Part shown: positions 1 through 13,200 of the stretch, piece by piece
How the letters are laid out: the number at the start of each line of letters is the position of its first letter
Numbering within the stretch: the stretch's first letter is position 1
Assembly: GCA_014549065.1 (NCBI GenBank)
Contig: JACDOX010000004.1
Span: 14,975,662-15,039,661, forward strand
DNA from: Cardinalis cardinalis
Lineage: Eukaryota > Chordata > Aves > Passeriformes > Cardinalidae
Direction: 5' to 3'
DNA length: 64,000 bases
Notes under the pieces: model-generated
The model's database searches: none
Told to the model about the DNA's origin: nothing
The model's input: only the letters and a program-made list of their open reading frames with translations
Translations under genes and position numbers: made by a program

Positions 1-85
1 TTTGAGCAACCTCGTCTAGTGGAAGGTGCCCCTGGAACAACACAATCCTTAAGGTCCCTTTCACCCCAAACCATTCTGTGATTGT
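1..85 (+). mobile_element. CR1 LINE 3' end, fragment
   Basis: The tract matches the avian CR1 3' terminus: a 'gagcaacctngtctagtggaaggtg' type stretch, then 'aaggtccctttcaccccaaaccattctgtgatt'. It is cut by the left edge of the window, diverged and non-coding, and reads on the plus strand. An LTR-like repeat follows directly. Recognition is by eye from the known CR1 tail. Confidence 0.75.
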
Positions 86-89
86 GTCT

Positions 90-560
90 TTTCAGTTTCC
101 CATGCTCTGTCAGTGAGGAGGGGTACAAGAAGCCAGGAGGCAGAAAGGCCAGGACAGCTGACCTGAACTGTCCACAGGGACATTCCATACCATGAAATGT
201 CATGCCCAGTATCTAAACTGGGGAGAATTGGCCAGGAGGGGGAAGTCACTGCTTGGGAATATAGTGGGCAGCAGTCAGTGGGTGGAGAGCAATTGTGTTG
301 GGCATAACCTATTTCTCTTGGATTTTATTTATATCTCTTTCCCCTTTTCAATGAATTTTGTTCTTATTATTGCTATTATTATCATGCTTATTATTAGGAG
401 TTTTATTATATTTTACTGTATTTGAAGTCTTAAGCTGTTCTTATCTCAACCCATGGATTTTACCTGTTTTTCTCATTCTCCTCCCCACCACACCAAGACT
501 GCATGGGAGAGTGAGAGAGCACTTCTGTGGTTGATGCCTGGGGTTAAACCAGAACAGAGT
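90..560 (+). mobile_element. Degenerate ERVL-type LTR (solo-LTR remnant)
   Basis: Several landmarks of common bird ERVL LTRs occur in the right order. A 'cattccataccatgaaatgtcatgcccagtat' type motif is near 182-214. A T-rich stretch with 'ttattattaggagttttatt' follows. Then 'gttcttatctcaacccatgg' is near 436, and a 3' end 'ggggttaaacca' is near 541. No gag, pol or env reading frame adjoins it, so this looks like a lone LTR. The edges are approximate. Confidence 0.55.
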
Positions 561-3500
561 CAAGAGTCCAAGAGTCCTAAGTAATAATTTCTATTCCAAT
601 AATATTTACACACATAGAACTAGAACACAGATAAAACACATGAGTAGTGATAGAAATGTCACCTTTCTGCCAAAGTGTGTCTCTTACCATTACCCAGCTG
701 TGTCAGGTCCCTTTTCCCCCTGTGTCCCTGGAAGCTTACACTCCTGGATATCCAGTGGTCTGTCTGCAATGGGACAACTGTAGAGAGCATTTGCTTAGAG
801 TGGTTACTGGCTCAGCAGAAGGGTGCTTTCCATTTTGCCTGGCTGAGAGCTGAATTTTGACAAAAAGGAGAAGCACCTCTATTTCTCCCCAACAAGGACC
901 TATGTTTCTTATCCAACAGCTCATCACCTGAGCTCATGAAATTGTTCTAGGATGCAAATCCCACTCCTACCCCAGCATCAAGAGGGTGGGGACGTAGACA
1001 ATTCAGTTTTCACAGGCTGTATCGCTGTATCCCTGTGGGCTGTCTACTGCTAATACCTATCTTACATACCCAAGGGGCCCTATTAAATTCAGAACAAAAT
1101 TAAGTACATAGCATGAGCTTAAAAATTATATTTCCAGGACAGGTGCTTAACNCTGGGTCCATTGTAAAACATGATACAGGATTTGGGTGCCCAGCCTGTT
1201 CATGAACTGCTGAAAATAACTTCCCTAGGAGTCTGGAGACACCTTGTGTGGAGATCACAGGTAGGTACTGTGTTTTACAGAGAGTAAGTGCAAAATCCAT
1301 GAAAGACGCCATAGCAACCAGGCTTTCAATGGATTGATTTCATACTTAAGACAGAATATTTATTTAAATGCATCATTGTGTGGACAACTTACTGATGCTT
1401 GGATTTTTAAGCAGGAATTTCCTTCAGCCATTCTAAAATGCAAAAGAATAAGCATACAAATTAAGATGGCTATGTTACCCAAATTATCAACCTAGCTTGG
1501 TCACTGGGAACAGTGAGATCATATTAGCTTCACNATAGCCTAGATATTCTGCTCCTCAGCAAGAATGGCTCCCACATCATACCCAGATATTCTGCCCAGG
1601 AAACTGCAGCCCTTCACCTNGGCTATCTGGCATAAGATGGCTTTGTGCCCTGTGCACAGACCCTAAATGTTNTGGGAAGTACAGTCATAAGGAAAGAGAA
1701 AACAATGTCATCCCAGACCAAGCTGTCAGCCCACCACAAACTGTCCTACCCAACAGCAGAAAAGAAGAGATCCTAAAAAAATGTCCACACTGGGGGAAAT
1801 CTTCCTGGAGGTATGCCTTGGATGAGTAAGGACAGAATTACCCAGCTTGGTGTAAATAACAGCCCCTTACCAAGCTCTCCTTGCTTGAACTTTCTCTTGC
1901 TCCTGCAAACTTGATATAACATACTTCTACTAACCCAGGGCACAGCAAAGGAATGGCTGAAATTCAGCAGCTACATCAGCATCAAGAAAGGCCCACAGAG
2001 GAGCACTCCTCAACCCGCTGTCAAAGGTAAAATATACACCCCCAAGGGACACTTTTCCTATTATGCATTCGAAAGATGAAAACTGCATTTCAAAGGCCTG
2101 AATGTGCTCCTAGAAGGGAACGTAGAAGGGAACACAGCTCCTTGTACCTTCAGGAAGTGAAGCGGTCATTTATGCCAAAACCTTCCAGCTGGGAAGNTAC
2201 TGCTGGAATTATGTCAAGCATGTGACTAAGGACACAAAAGTACATGAAGCNCCATTCAATATTTGGGTGACAATGTTTGCTCATGCAAATTATATNCACC
2301 ATACTCACTCCCAGCTTTTGTAATCATCAAAAAAAGTTNTGGTTCANGAAGTTTACAACTTTAANATTCAGATACCTTGTTTTGTGTCTTTTACTCCCAA
2401 TTGTTATCTCTTATGAACCAGGGTTGCTTCTANCAGTATGAAATCCAAAACCTAGCNAGCAGAGTCAGTCTTCCATCCCCCACACCAGAACATTGCACTT
2501 GCATTAAAATAAGGGCTCAGCATGAGAGCCTAAAATTCTGAACAGATCAAAATTATATGTATAATAGGGGGTTCTTTTTTGTATTCCTGATTAATAGCTT
2601 AGTTCATCTACTGAGACTAATGAACAGAAAAATTTATCTAACGTTCACTGAGTTACTGGAGTTTACAAAGCCATCTGGAATCAGTTTTACTTTGTGTGTT
2701 CATATTATTAACAAACTATTCAACCACATTTTTCTCTGTGCAGGAGATATGTGCCAGGCTTATGTTTGAATCAAATGTTTGTATTTGTGGTCCAAATCCA
2801 TCAAGAGAGAGACAACCACAGTCTGCAAACTCTTCAAGTTTTCTCATTGAACACAGCATGAACTACATGCTGCAGCTTTAGCAGAGGTAAAGTATGGCAA
2901 ATCAACACAGGAATGGCTATAACTGTTTTACATAAAGATATTTCTAGCTTCCAGTTCAAACCCAANGGAGAAAATGTGTATGCAATTTGTTAATTATGCT
3001 CTTCTTTGCTCTGTATTTCTCAGTTTCAGAAACTGCGTGGATTACAGGGAAGAGTGTGCTCACCAGGGAGAATTGTTAGCACTTTTTCAAGACTTAGCCT
3101 CAAAACCAACTTCAGAGAGAAAGCAAAATATTGTTTCTTCTTGATAAAATATGAGAAAGGATTTTAATTTTCCTCTGGCTTTCTTGCTTTTGGCTGATTC
3201 ATTGTTGTCAACACANAGGTTTATAAGCAATGAAGAACAATGTTAAGTTTATTCAGAACTGAGTTTATTAGTCAAGCTAATCCTGCAGCTTTGCAGGAAT
3301 TAATGCAGGGATTCAGAAAGGATATTAAAAGACTCCTTTGATGAGCACAAATCAAAATATTTCTGATCTAGGCACTTCTTAGGACAATGAAACAGATAAG
3401 GAAAAACTTGCCTTCATATATTTTAACACTGAAGCATTCCCAGAAGTGCTTAATATTCTGGCTAACNAAAAAAAGAATTGCCCTGAGAATAAACTAGCTT

Positions 3501-6500
3501 AATTTTATGTTTGGCAAATGTTTTTACTTTTAAGCATTTTAATTAATTATAACAATATTCTAAAATATTTTAAAATACAGAGCAGACTGTTTTATAATTT
3601 TATATCTTTTGCTTTCACATTTTGAAGACACCTCACATTACCTTCAGGAAGAAGTGTATCTTCTCAGTCATACTAAATGTCTTACCCTATTTTTTGGTGT
3701 ATCCATAGGTACAGAATCAAACAATGAACATGTAACTAAAAAAAAAAAAGTAATATTTCTATTTGTTCCAGAGCTGACATTTGTTTAATAGATAGCATAG
3801 GTAGGATCCAACCCCACTTGCTACANAAACAGTGACTTTAAGTTACATATCTGATTCTGGTGAATCTGGATCCATATATATTTTAGCAATTGTCAAATTC
3901 AAACTACCTATGGTCCCACCACAATGTTCACTGTTCATGAGCAGATCCATTTTATTTGAAGTTATTTCTTCTCTTTTCTTGCCTTGCTGTAACAAACACT
4001 TTGTTCTCTCTCAGTGATTAAAAAGAAATGGGAAAAAAGTAAAGAAACCAAAGTCTGTATCTCAAGTGATGATCATTTCCAAAACAGCTCATGAGTGTCT
4101 TACAAGAGATGCCTCCATTTGCACTAATAATTTCCTGAAGATATTTGTTTGCAATGAACCCAAAGCAATACTTGAATGAAGAATTATGGTCTACTTAAAA
4201 AAATAGCATTTATAATCAAATAACTTTCAAAACTGAGAACAAAATCATAAAGTGCTTCAATATACACACCTAAATTTTCCAAATAATCTAAAATTTAACT
4301 CCCTTAATAGCCTAAATACAATTTTTTTTCTTAAATTTAGAAGCTTAAATGTTATTGACTATCAATTACCAAAGATTTTGGTCTTTAAAAAGGCAGTATG
4401 AGGTAGAAAGCCCCACTGTAGAGCAACTCATATTTTTTGAACCCAAATACCTTTAAGAACCAAGCTACTTCTAAATCTCCTTTGAAAATGTAAAAAAGTG
4501 AACTCAGCCCAACCCAGAAAACAAATGTTCTGAAGAAATTAGGTGTCAGTTTTCCTCCTCTATAGAATTAAACAGAAAGTGCATTTTGTTTTGAAGTGCT
4601 TTTCTTCTCTGTGAAGGACACAGCTATACTCTGTTTTATATAACAATACAAGGAAAGAAACAAAATTATTTCTGCATGTATTCTCCTGAACAAATGTTGG
4701 GCCAGATTTGTAGACACACATTAAATACAAAGTCAACTCACTGAGTCTTTGATTTCAACAAGAATGTGTTACCTCTAGTGCAGTAGTTAGAGCAGTGTCT
4801 GAGATATAGGAAAACCTTATTTAAATTCATGCTAATATATTGTTAGAAGGGGTGGAGGGAATAATAGGGGATATTTATACTATTTAGGAAGAAAACAGAG
4901 GTGCAGTTGAATCTTGAGCTCTATTCTCACTTTAGGTAATCTAAGAAGTTTATTCAATTGTAATTATTAGTCTTGAACTGGAAAAAATCCTGATTTTCAG
5001 AGAAAAAAAAACTTACTCCAGGTCAAAGGATGTGGTATCTGTTTCCTAGCTGAGATTTTTCTAGAGAAAAGCATAGTCTCCAGACCTACCAAAGGTTCAG
5101 GAGGGTGCCTTTTCAAGCCAACAGACCTACCTGTAATACTGTCTGAATGGGTAGGAGGAAGTAAAGGACAGAGAGCAAAAGAGAGATACTTCCACAGATT
5201 CCTTTGACAGGAATTTTCTAACTTTATCACCTAAAAGTCAGCTCCCTAAATGTCAGCTAGCCCCCTGGGCTCCTTTATAGTTGAAGGAGAGAAAGAGGCA
5301 CCTCCAGAAGGCAGTTCATCTCAACCAAGATATCTAAGACAGGTTCGATGAATCACTTGCTCATTTCTTTCTTATCCTATGGCTATGAAGAAAATATGAC
5401 AGGTAACTTTTCGATGTCTGACTTTGTCAAGATGAATTCTGACTTAGCGTCATTTTTAACTCCACTCTGAAATGTCACTTGTGGATTTTCTTTGCCTTTG
5501 TGGTCTTTGTGACCTGGCTCCCTTTCTTGCCAAGTTTTGTGATGCCTGACCTGATCTCACTCAGTGACATGAGCCAGAGCCCACTGGAAGATCCCCTCTT
5601 CTGTGAACAATCTTTGGATCAGACNTTAAGGGAAAATCAATATGAGGGCAAAGGCACTCATCAAGATTATGACAGAACAGCAAAATGGTTTAGTCCAGTC
5701 ATTGCAAAAGTTTTCCCTTGAATCTTTAAGACAGGGCCAACATATTGCTTATCTCATTTCAGTCCAGAAGGTCTAGCAGTTTCTGACTTCGTATCTTGTG
5801 NTGTCATGCATAACCTGACAAACTGCACCAAAATTGCACCATACGGTTGTCATCCACTTCTGGCCAGTAGAAAGTCCAAAGAAATGTACAAAACTCTCCC
5901 AGAAACCAGTACTGCAAGAGTTTTTCTGCAATAGTCTGATGAAAATGGACTTTCAACCTGAATTCTAGAATTCCTTCTATTCTGGAATTCATCAGAATAA
6001 TTTGGTTAATACATAAAAATGTCATTGTTAAAACATGTTCATTGAGGTGAAATCACATTACTAATTTAGTGATTTTTGCCCTCTCCTGACAAGAGGACCA
6101 GTTCAACACAATCAACTATTTCCAGTATCATACAGCAGCACACAAGGAAGCAATCATCATAAGGCTGCATTCAGTGAGAGTGCATGAAAACTCAAATTTT
6201 CTATTGTAAGAGCAATGACAGATATTTCTTACTGAAATCAGAAATAGTTTGTGTTGGGCTTNAAAACACCTTGTATCATTCAAAATTATGGGGAAGAGAA
6301 GCCAGAGGCTAAAATTATATTGAAAACACATCATTAGCAGACAGAAGTTATCAATCATGGCACTGTATTGATTATGACAAAAATGGCCAAAAAAATAATC
6401 TTGACTTGAGAGCATCCATTTTCTTTTCATATATGATAAAAAGATGTCATACAGATAACTTTCCAATTTCTATATATTAACAGAATTCTCACTGGGAGAC

Positions 6501-9500
6501 AGTTTTTATCAGAATACAAACCTGAAACATGGAAACATCTTCGTAAATGGGTAACAACAGGTAAACAAATCCTAAAACACCATGGAAGTCTACCTGAGAG
6601 CTTCCAATTCTGTGGATTCAAAAGGGTAAGAATAAGAATAAAAAGCAGCATTGCACTTGAATTTTCAAAAATCTACCATATTAACAATAACAGCAATTTT
6701 GTGAAAAAACCTGTTCACAATTTAAAATAATTTCTAAGCAGATTGAAGGAAAACAATTCACATTTTTCGTTCAGGTATGTTTACCAACGCAAATGGCTCC
6801 TATGAATCTATGTGAGTTAAACACAAAAATGTGAACTTCAGTACCCCAAACTTTGATGCTCTTTACACAATTGAATCAAAACTGAGGGATCTTTATCAGT
6901 TTCTCACTAGAATTAATGGGGTAAAAATGCAGTAAAAGGTTCCATNACTATAATTTCATTGTAATGAATTTATTATTCTAATGAACGAGGATTTTAACAC
7001 CTAACAAAAATATTAACAAAAGGAAAGAAAGAACTATACTACTTCTATAGCTACTCTGTCTCTCTCACAAATTTGAAGTAAATGGATGATTTAAACTGCA
7101 TATTGCACATCATTTTTCTTACTAGTTTTCTTTAAATGAAAACATAGGTTTTAAACGGTGCACCCAGTCCTATAGTGCAGAGAAGCTCTATGCCACATGT
7201 GATCAAACACTGTCCTGGAAAGACATATGATGGAACGTCCACTTGACNTTCCCAGGAACATCATTATTAAAAAAGAATGCTGAAGAAAATCAATTGAGTT
7301 TTGCCTTTTATCTCCTAAAATGTTGAAATCTTCCTTGGAAGCAATCAGGTACATGTGAACTACAGTGAAAGATGAAAATATTCATAACTGTAATCTATCT
7401 CCTGGCTTAAAGACCAAGGCCTTCAGGAAGTACAACAAATCCACATCATCTTTCTAAATGTCAGTTTTGTGCTTTGACCTCTGGCTTAGCCATCAGATAA
7501 AAATCATGCATAACCACATACTTCCCCAGCAACTACATTAAAACAGATGCTGAAAAAGAATAATTTTGTTGAGGGAAAGTCATAATGAACTCAGACAAAC
7601 ATAAAGCTCTCTTCCACATCTACCTTTCCCGACTAAATCAGAGCTTAGGCAATACCTTGCCAGTCACTGTAGAAGACATTTATTGCTCATTGTTGCTTGA
7701 TGTTAATTTTACTTTGATCACATAAAGCTCTTTCTGGTCAGAGGTATGTACATTTATAATTCACTTTTAGATCTAAGGACAAAAAGCACTAGCTAAAAAT
7801 CCTACCATCATTGCCACTGGAAAGGATTCAGAAATGTGAATATTTTTGTTTGAGAGAAACTTAAAGTATACACTGGGGGTGCAGAACATAGCTTTATATA
7901 CTAATGCAAAGCTGTTACTGAAAATTTAAACGCAGACCTAATNAAATCATTAGCACTGAGAAATTACATACCCATATTTTGCAAATAATCCATACATTTT
8001 CTATCTTAGCAGTTCTTAAATTGGACAAATCTTAGAGGCATCAGTCTCCAGAAATTAAGCTCTCTGGGTTTTGTACTGGTACCACAAGCAGTAATTGTTT
8101 ATGTATTTGAAAGTAATTTTTCTAGCCAAGAGAAGGCAGTTTTGTGTCTCCAGGTCACAGCCCTGGACTGGAAAGTGATGGGAAGACCCTAGAGCCTTGG
8201 AGAGTACCTAAAAAACTTCCTGCAGGGCTCACCAGNTTCACCCTCCTGGGGTTTGACTACAGCTGCCAACACCAGTCTGGGCCCACAGCAGCCGGTCCTC
8301 CTTGCTGGAGTTTAGCAGAGGATAAACTGAACAGCCCCTTGTCCATATTGCTTCACTAGCAAGGCTGCAAAGCTGCCTAGTGATGCGGTTGTTTNGCCCC
8401 TCCTTTGTTTCTATCAGCACATGATACCATATTTAATATAATGCTAAATTTGGAGTGATTTTCATACAGCACAGATTTAAAAAGTATGAGCAGTGAATTT
8501 CAAGCGTTTCCACACAGATGGCAACACAGTGTGGAAAAGTATTCCATTTTCCCACACTCAGATAAAAGAGTTTAAATGCCAAATAAACTGGAGATCTTCC
8601 TCTGAGGAGAAGAAAAATGCAAAAAGAAATTTAGAAAACAATGTCCTGAAGGAGCCCAGAAATCCCNATTTATCACCTGTTTATGCAATCCTTATTGCAA
8701 GACAGTAGGTTGATTCACTGGAATATGTCACACCAAACCANTGTATTTTGCAATCTCTTACTGCCATCTTATGCCATTTTTTGTCACTGCACAATCCATG
8801 GCATACTAAAAATTGTAAAAAAAATGCTTTTTTACATAAAGCATTGCCTTTCACAAGTGTTTGTGATCTTATCAACACATTATCATCTGGCCCTCATCTC
8901 TGTACCCCCAGTTCTGCAAGAAAATATTGAACACTAAACTGNCTTTGAAGTTTATGAGAACTGAGAATCCCTAGCACCTTTCAGGATGGTGTTANAAAGG
9001 TTAATAAAAAGCTCTCTCCTTCAAAACTATTTCTTCAGAAGCTCATTGCTTTTCAAATATATAGCTTGACTCGTTTGCACTGATTGACTCCATGGTTCCC
9101 AGTACTGCTCAGGGATTACAAAATAAATGAAGAAAGGGTTGTAGTTTTCCTTTTTCCTTCTGTAAAAAAAAATAGATGCCTTCCTTATAAATGGTGAAAC
9201 CAGATTCATGGTATGCATCATTTGCACAAAAATAATTTACTAAAGTTGCTGATTAANACAGCAGTAAATGACAGAACATCAAAATGAGAAAATCACAAGG
9301 AAAAATAATGGTTTATAATGAGCAATCATATTTTATGACACATGAACTCCATTTTTGTAGCATGCATTGACTTCAATTGTTCCGACTTATTGCAATCCCA
9401 TAGAACAATTTTGCAAGACAATATTTGTATTTATTTTTCAGTACATGCTACTCCTTTTTAACACACTTCAGTGATCACTTTCAAGGACAATACAGTCAAA

Positions 9501-9718
9501 TGGGAGCTGCAAAATATCTCAATATTTGGCTTTCCNTAAAAATGTAGCAATTACCATATCTCAGTAATACATCCACAGGAGAGTTATTTAATGTAGTAGG
9601 ATTCTATTTAAAAGTAAAATTACCTTCTTCTGTGCTCAGTTTCCTGAGAGACAACTATAACCCAAAAAAAGGACAAACTGATGTGATATTCTCCATTCTG
9701 GATTACACATCCAGCTCT
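561..9718. other. Intergenic stretch without a recognisable gene
   Basis: AT-rich sequence. Open frames are short, lack splice-consistent partners and resemble nothing I recognise. It contains homopolymer A/T runs (for example near 3,739 and 4,321) and a small GAATTC-rich inverted repeat near 5,957-5,993. A moderately GC-rich patch at about 8,140-8,400 may be an unrecognised repeat. I see no RNA gene. Confidence 0.6.
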
Positions 9719-10205
9719 GCTATCCCTAGCATACCAAGGACACTGACCTCTTGGAGAAGGTCCAGATGAGGACCATAGGGATAATCAGAGGGACAGAACA
9801 CATCTCCCATGAAAACAGGCTGAGAAAATTGGCATTGCTCAGCCTGGAAAAGACAAGGCTCCAGNAAGACCTTCCAGCAGCATCCGAGTATCTAAAGGGG
9901 GCCTTTTGGAAAGCTGAAGAGGAACTTTTNACAAGGGTCTGTAAAGATAAGGACAAGCAATAACGCCTTTAAGCTGAGATGAGGTTTGGATCGGATATTA
10001 CAAAGATATTTTTTACTGTGAGNATGGTGAGGCACTGGAACAGAGAAGTTGAGAATATTCCATCTCTGGAAGTGCTCAAGGCCAGGTTGGATGGGGCCCT
10101 GAGCAAGCTGGCCTAGTGAAAGGTGTCCCTACACAGGGCAGGGGGGTTGGACTACACAATCTCTAAGGTCCCTTCAAACCCAGGCCATTCTATGACTCTG
10201 TGATT
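9719..10205 (+). mobile_element. CR1 LINE, 5'-truncated 3' part
   Basis: The left part is a decayed piece of the CR1 reverse-transcriptase ORF end (the 'ctcttggagaaggtccagatgag', 'catctcccatgaaaacaggctgag' and 'tgctcagcctggaaaagacaaggctcc' type segments). The non-coding tail follows ('ggccaggttggatggggccctgagcaagctgg'), ending in 'aggccattctatgactctgtgat'. It is in plus orientation, with indels and three Ns, and carries no intact frame. Confidence 0.9.
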
Positions 10206-13200
10206 GGGGCCCTGTTATGACCCTCTGTTTCGGGACTCACTACAGTGTGGGGAAATATGAAATTATAGGTTGCTGCATTCTGCTTACTTGCAAGGAGAAA
10301 GAATGAAAAATCTAACTTTAAAAATTCCCTTAACATGCCAGATTTGTATATACAGAACCATATGGTTGATCTTGCAATTATCTGTTTTCCTTAGTATTTG
10401 ATACCTCTCTGTGGTCTGTCTTTTTAAAGTTCTAATTCATCATTTCAGGTGCAAAATAGGGTCCCTTCTATAAAATAGGGATTTTACAGTCATACATATT
10501 CAAGGTCATTCAAAATATTGGAGCTTTTATTTTTTCTTCACAGATCTAAACCTAGTTAAATGAAGATCTTATTAATACAAAAAGAGGAAGAGTAAATACA
10601 GAGAAAAATGGCATGGATTAACTTTTCTAAGAGAACAGGGTTAGAGTTCCCAGGGAAACATTTTCTGAGGAAGGACATAAAGAAGAGGGCGCTAACACAG
10701 TGAATTTAGCCCTTGAGGGNACTCCAGAAAGGTGGGTAAAATCTGTAAAAGGTAAAGATGAAGATGAAAAACACATCAGTTGGATTGAGTAGAGTGAGCA
10801 GGGAAACTGAGGGAAGCAAAACCCAGAGGACAGACAAAGTACACTGTCTTCAAAATCGAGAATAAGAACTCTCATCATGGAAAATCTGAGGGGTAATTAA
10901 TGAAAGCTTGCCAAAACCAGAGTAAGAACTTTTGAGGCTTTTTCCAGTAACTTCTAATGTGCGNAAAAAAAAGTATTGGCACAAAAGTTAGGAAGACATT
11001 TCTAACACCATTCCATTTACTCTTTCAAGGCTGTCACTGTTCTCTTTCTAACTTTCACATCCCTGAGTACATAAAAGCAAATGCAGCCTTTTGCTGTCAG
11101 CTGCCCTGGTCTGAGCCTCCCACCTCTGCTTCCGCTTTGCATCCAAACTCCTGCACACCATATTTCAGCTAATTTCTGAATTGTCACACCTCCCAAAGCT
11201 ATTCTCACATCTCTTTCTTTCATAATCTATAGCTTGATCTTTGAACATGTGTATTTGAAAGAAGTATCTGTCACATGCAACTTTGCAGGTTTTTTGTTTA
11301 TTAATTATTTCAGATCAATAGACATAATTAACAGTAATCTTNAAGTCATTTCAAAGATCCATAACAAAACCAAAGTTACATCTTATTGCAAATATTTAAA
11401 AGATGTGATGCCATGTACTGATTTTTTTTCTTTCAAAAAAGGTGAACATCACTCAATGACTGGCGTAAATTTAAAGTGATCAGTTCTTTACCTTTTCCTC
11501 CACCAACTGTGCAATAGCATGNTTTCATCTGAATTGATAGCTTGGAAAAGAAAGACTACAGAAAGGAACTTTTCAGCCTGTGTGCAGTCAAAATATAGAT
11601 TTCCTCAATTCAAAGATTGATTCAGAGATTCAAATTTTGGCATCAAATCTAATAAAGAGTACCTGGGTAATCTACTGAAAGCCAACATTTGTTGCATCCC
11701 ATACTCAATTAAACTTGTGCTTTAAGACATGAAACTGTTACTCTCCCTGCAGAAAAAGAAGCTGTTTTTCGTCTGTGACACGGTGATGTGACAGTGGGAT
11801 ATGTTCTGTATAGTTAAATAAATAAAGAATATATAAGGAAAGATCAATTTTTAAATTTTTTTTTTAATTTCCTAATTCAAGCTTGAATAAACAAATTTAA
11901 GCATTTCTTTTTAAAAGTTACCTATTTTCTATTGTGCTGTTTGCATTACATTAAAAAACTTTTGAATGAGCAGATGAATTCCACAAATAGGACTGATAAA
12001 AGCTGACCTGGGAACCTGGGAAAAAACTGACCCTTCAGAGTTTAAGGCTTGTTGGCAAATCAGACTATACCTATCAACAAAGAACAAGGTCTAGGAACTG
12101 AGTCCCAGAAAGAAATCCGTTTGGGATAAAAACCCCTTTCCTCTGCATTTTGAAGCTGGGACCATGGTCTCTGCAACAAGTTGTGAGGGGGAAAATCACA
12201 GAAATGGTGCAGAAGGAATTTTGCTTGATATTAAGGACTTCTGCTTGTGGAAANAGGGAGACGATGGACTACAGTGTCTCTTCCTTGATGCTGACTATAA
12301 TTAAGTGCTGAATCAGTGCATTCCTTGAACCAAAAAGACATGCAAACACGAGATAGTGAGGACATGCAAAAAATCTGTAATATCAGAGGTTCTTTTTAGA
12401 AGTGAGTAGCCTAAACCCTGCCAAGGACTGCTTGGAAAAAAACAGATTTGCTAATTTCCAGCCTCTTCTAGTCTGCATTTTCTGTTTATACAGGTGGCAT
12501 ATAATTTCATCCTTTTTTATCAATCAGAATAATTAAAAAAGATCTGCCCAAGAACATCAAGAGACACTCCATAATATGCAATCTTTCCATCAAGACAGCA
12601 GTCTTCATAAAGTTTAGTAAACTCACTTCTAAACTTTCAAAAGCTGCATGGCCTTTTACAGAGAGCAGGACACAAGAATTACTTTTGCTTTTAAAATCCA
12701 ACATTGCATAATTCTCCTCAATTGTATGACTGCCTCCACAAAGCTTCTCTAAAGTGTTCCTGCTGAAGATATAATTGCTGTAACTGTCAGGTTCTTGGTG
12801 GTGAAATNATCAAGATTTATTGCCTTCCTGAAAAGTATTTGTGAAAAATTAACACCCAGATGTTTAGCAGCACTTTTATATAAGAAGCATACATGTTTGT
12901 TCATGCACAGTNATTGTGAGCTTCTAAGAAAACATAAAATTAGAGATCAGAGAAAATATGTGTTGTTTCCTTTAGAACTTACAAAAGCTCAGGTATTTTA
13001 AATAAAGTGTATTAAAATTATTAGGCATGGAAATTTTAATGAAGAGTTTAATATAAGCCAGTATCTTAAAATTACATTGTAATTATTACATTCCGTAGGA
13101 CTATCTTCAAGTTATGATTTCATTTATAATTTATTTTTAAAATATTATACATACATTTTTGGCAAAGATTTATTGCTTACAGAGAATAATTCCTTGCAAA

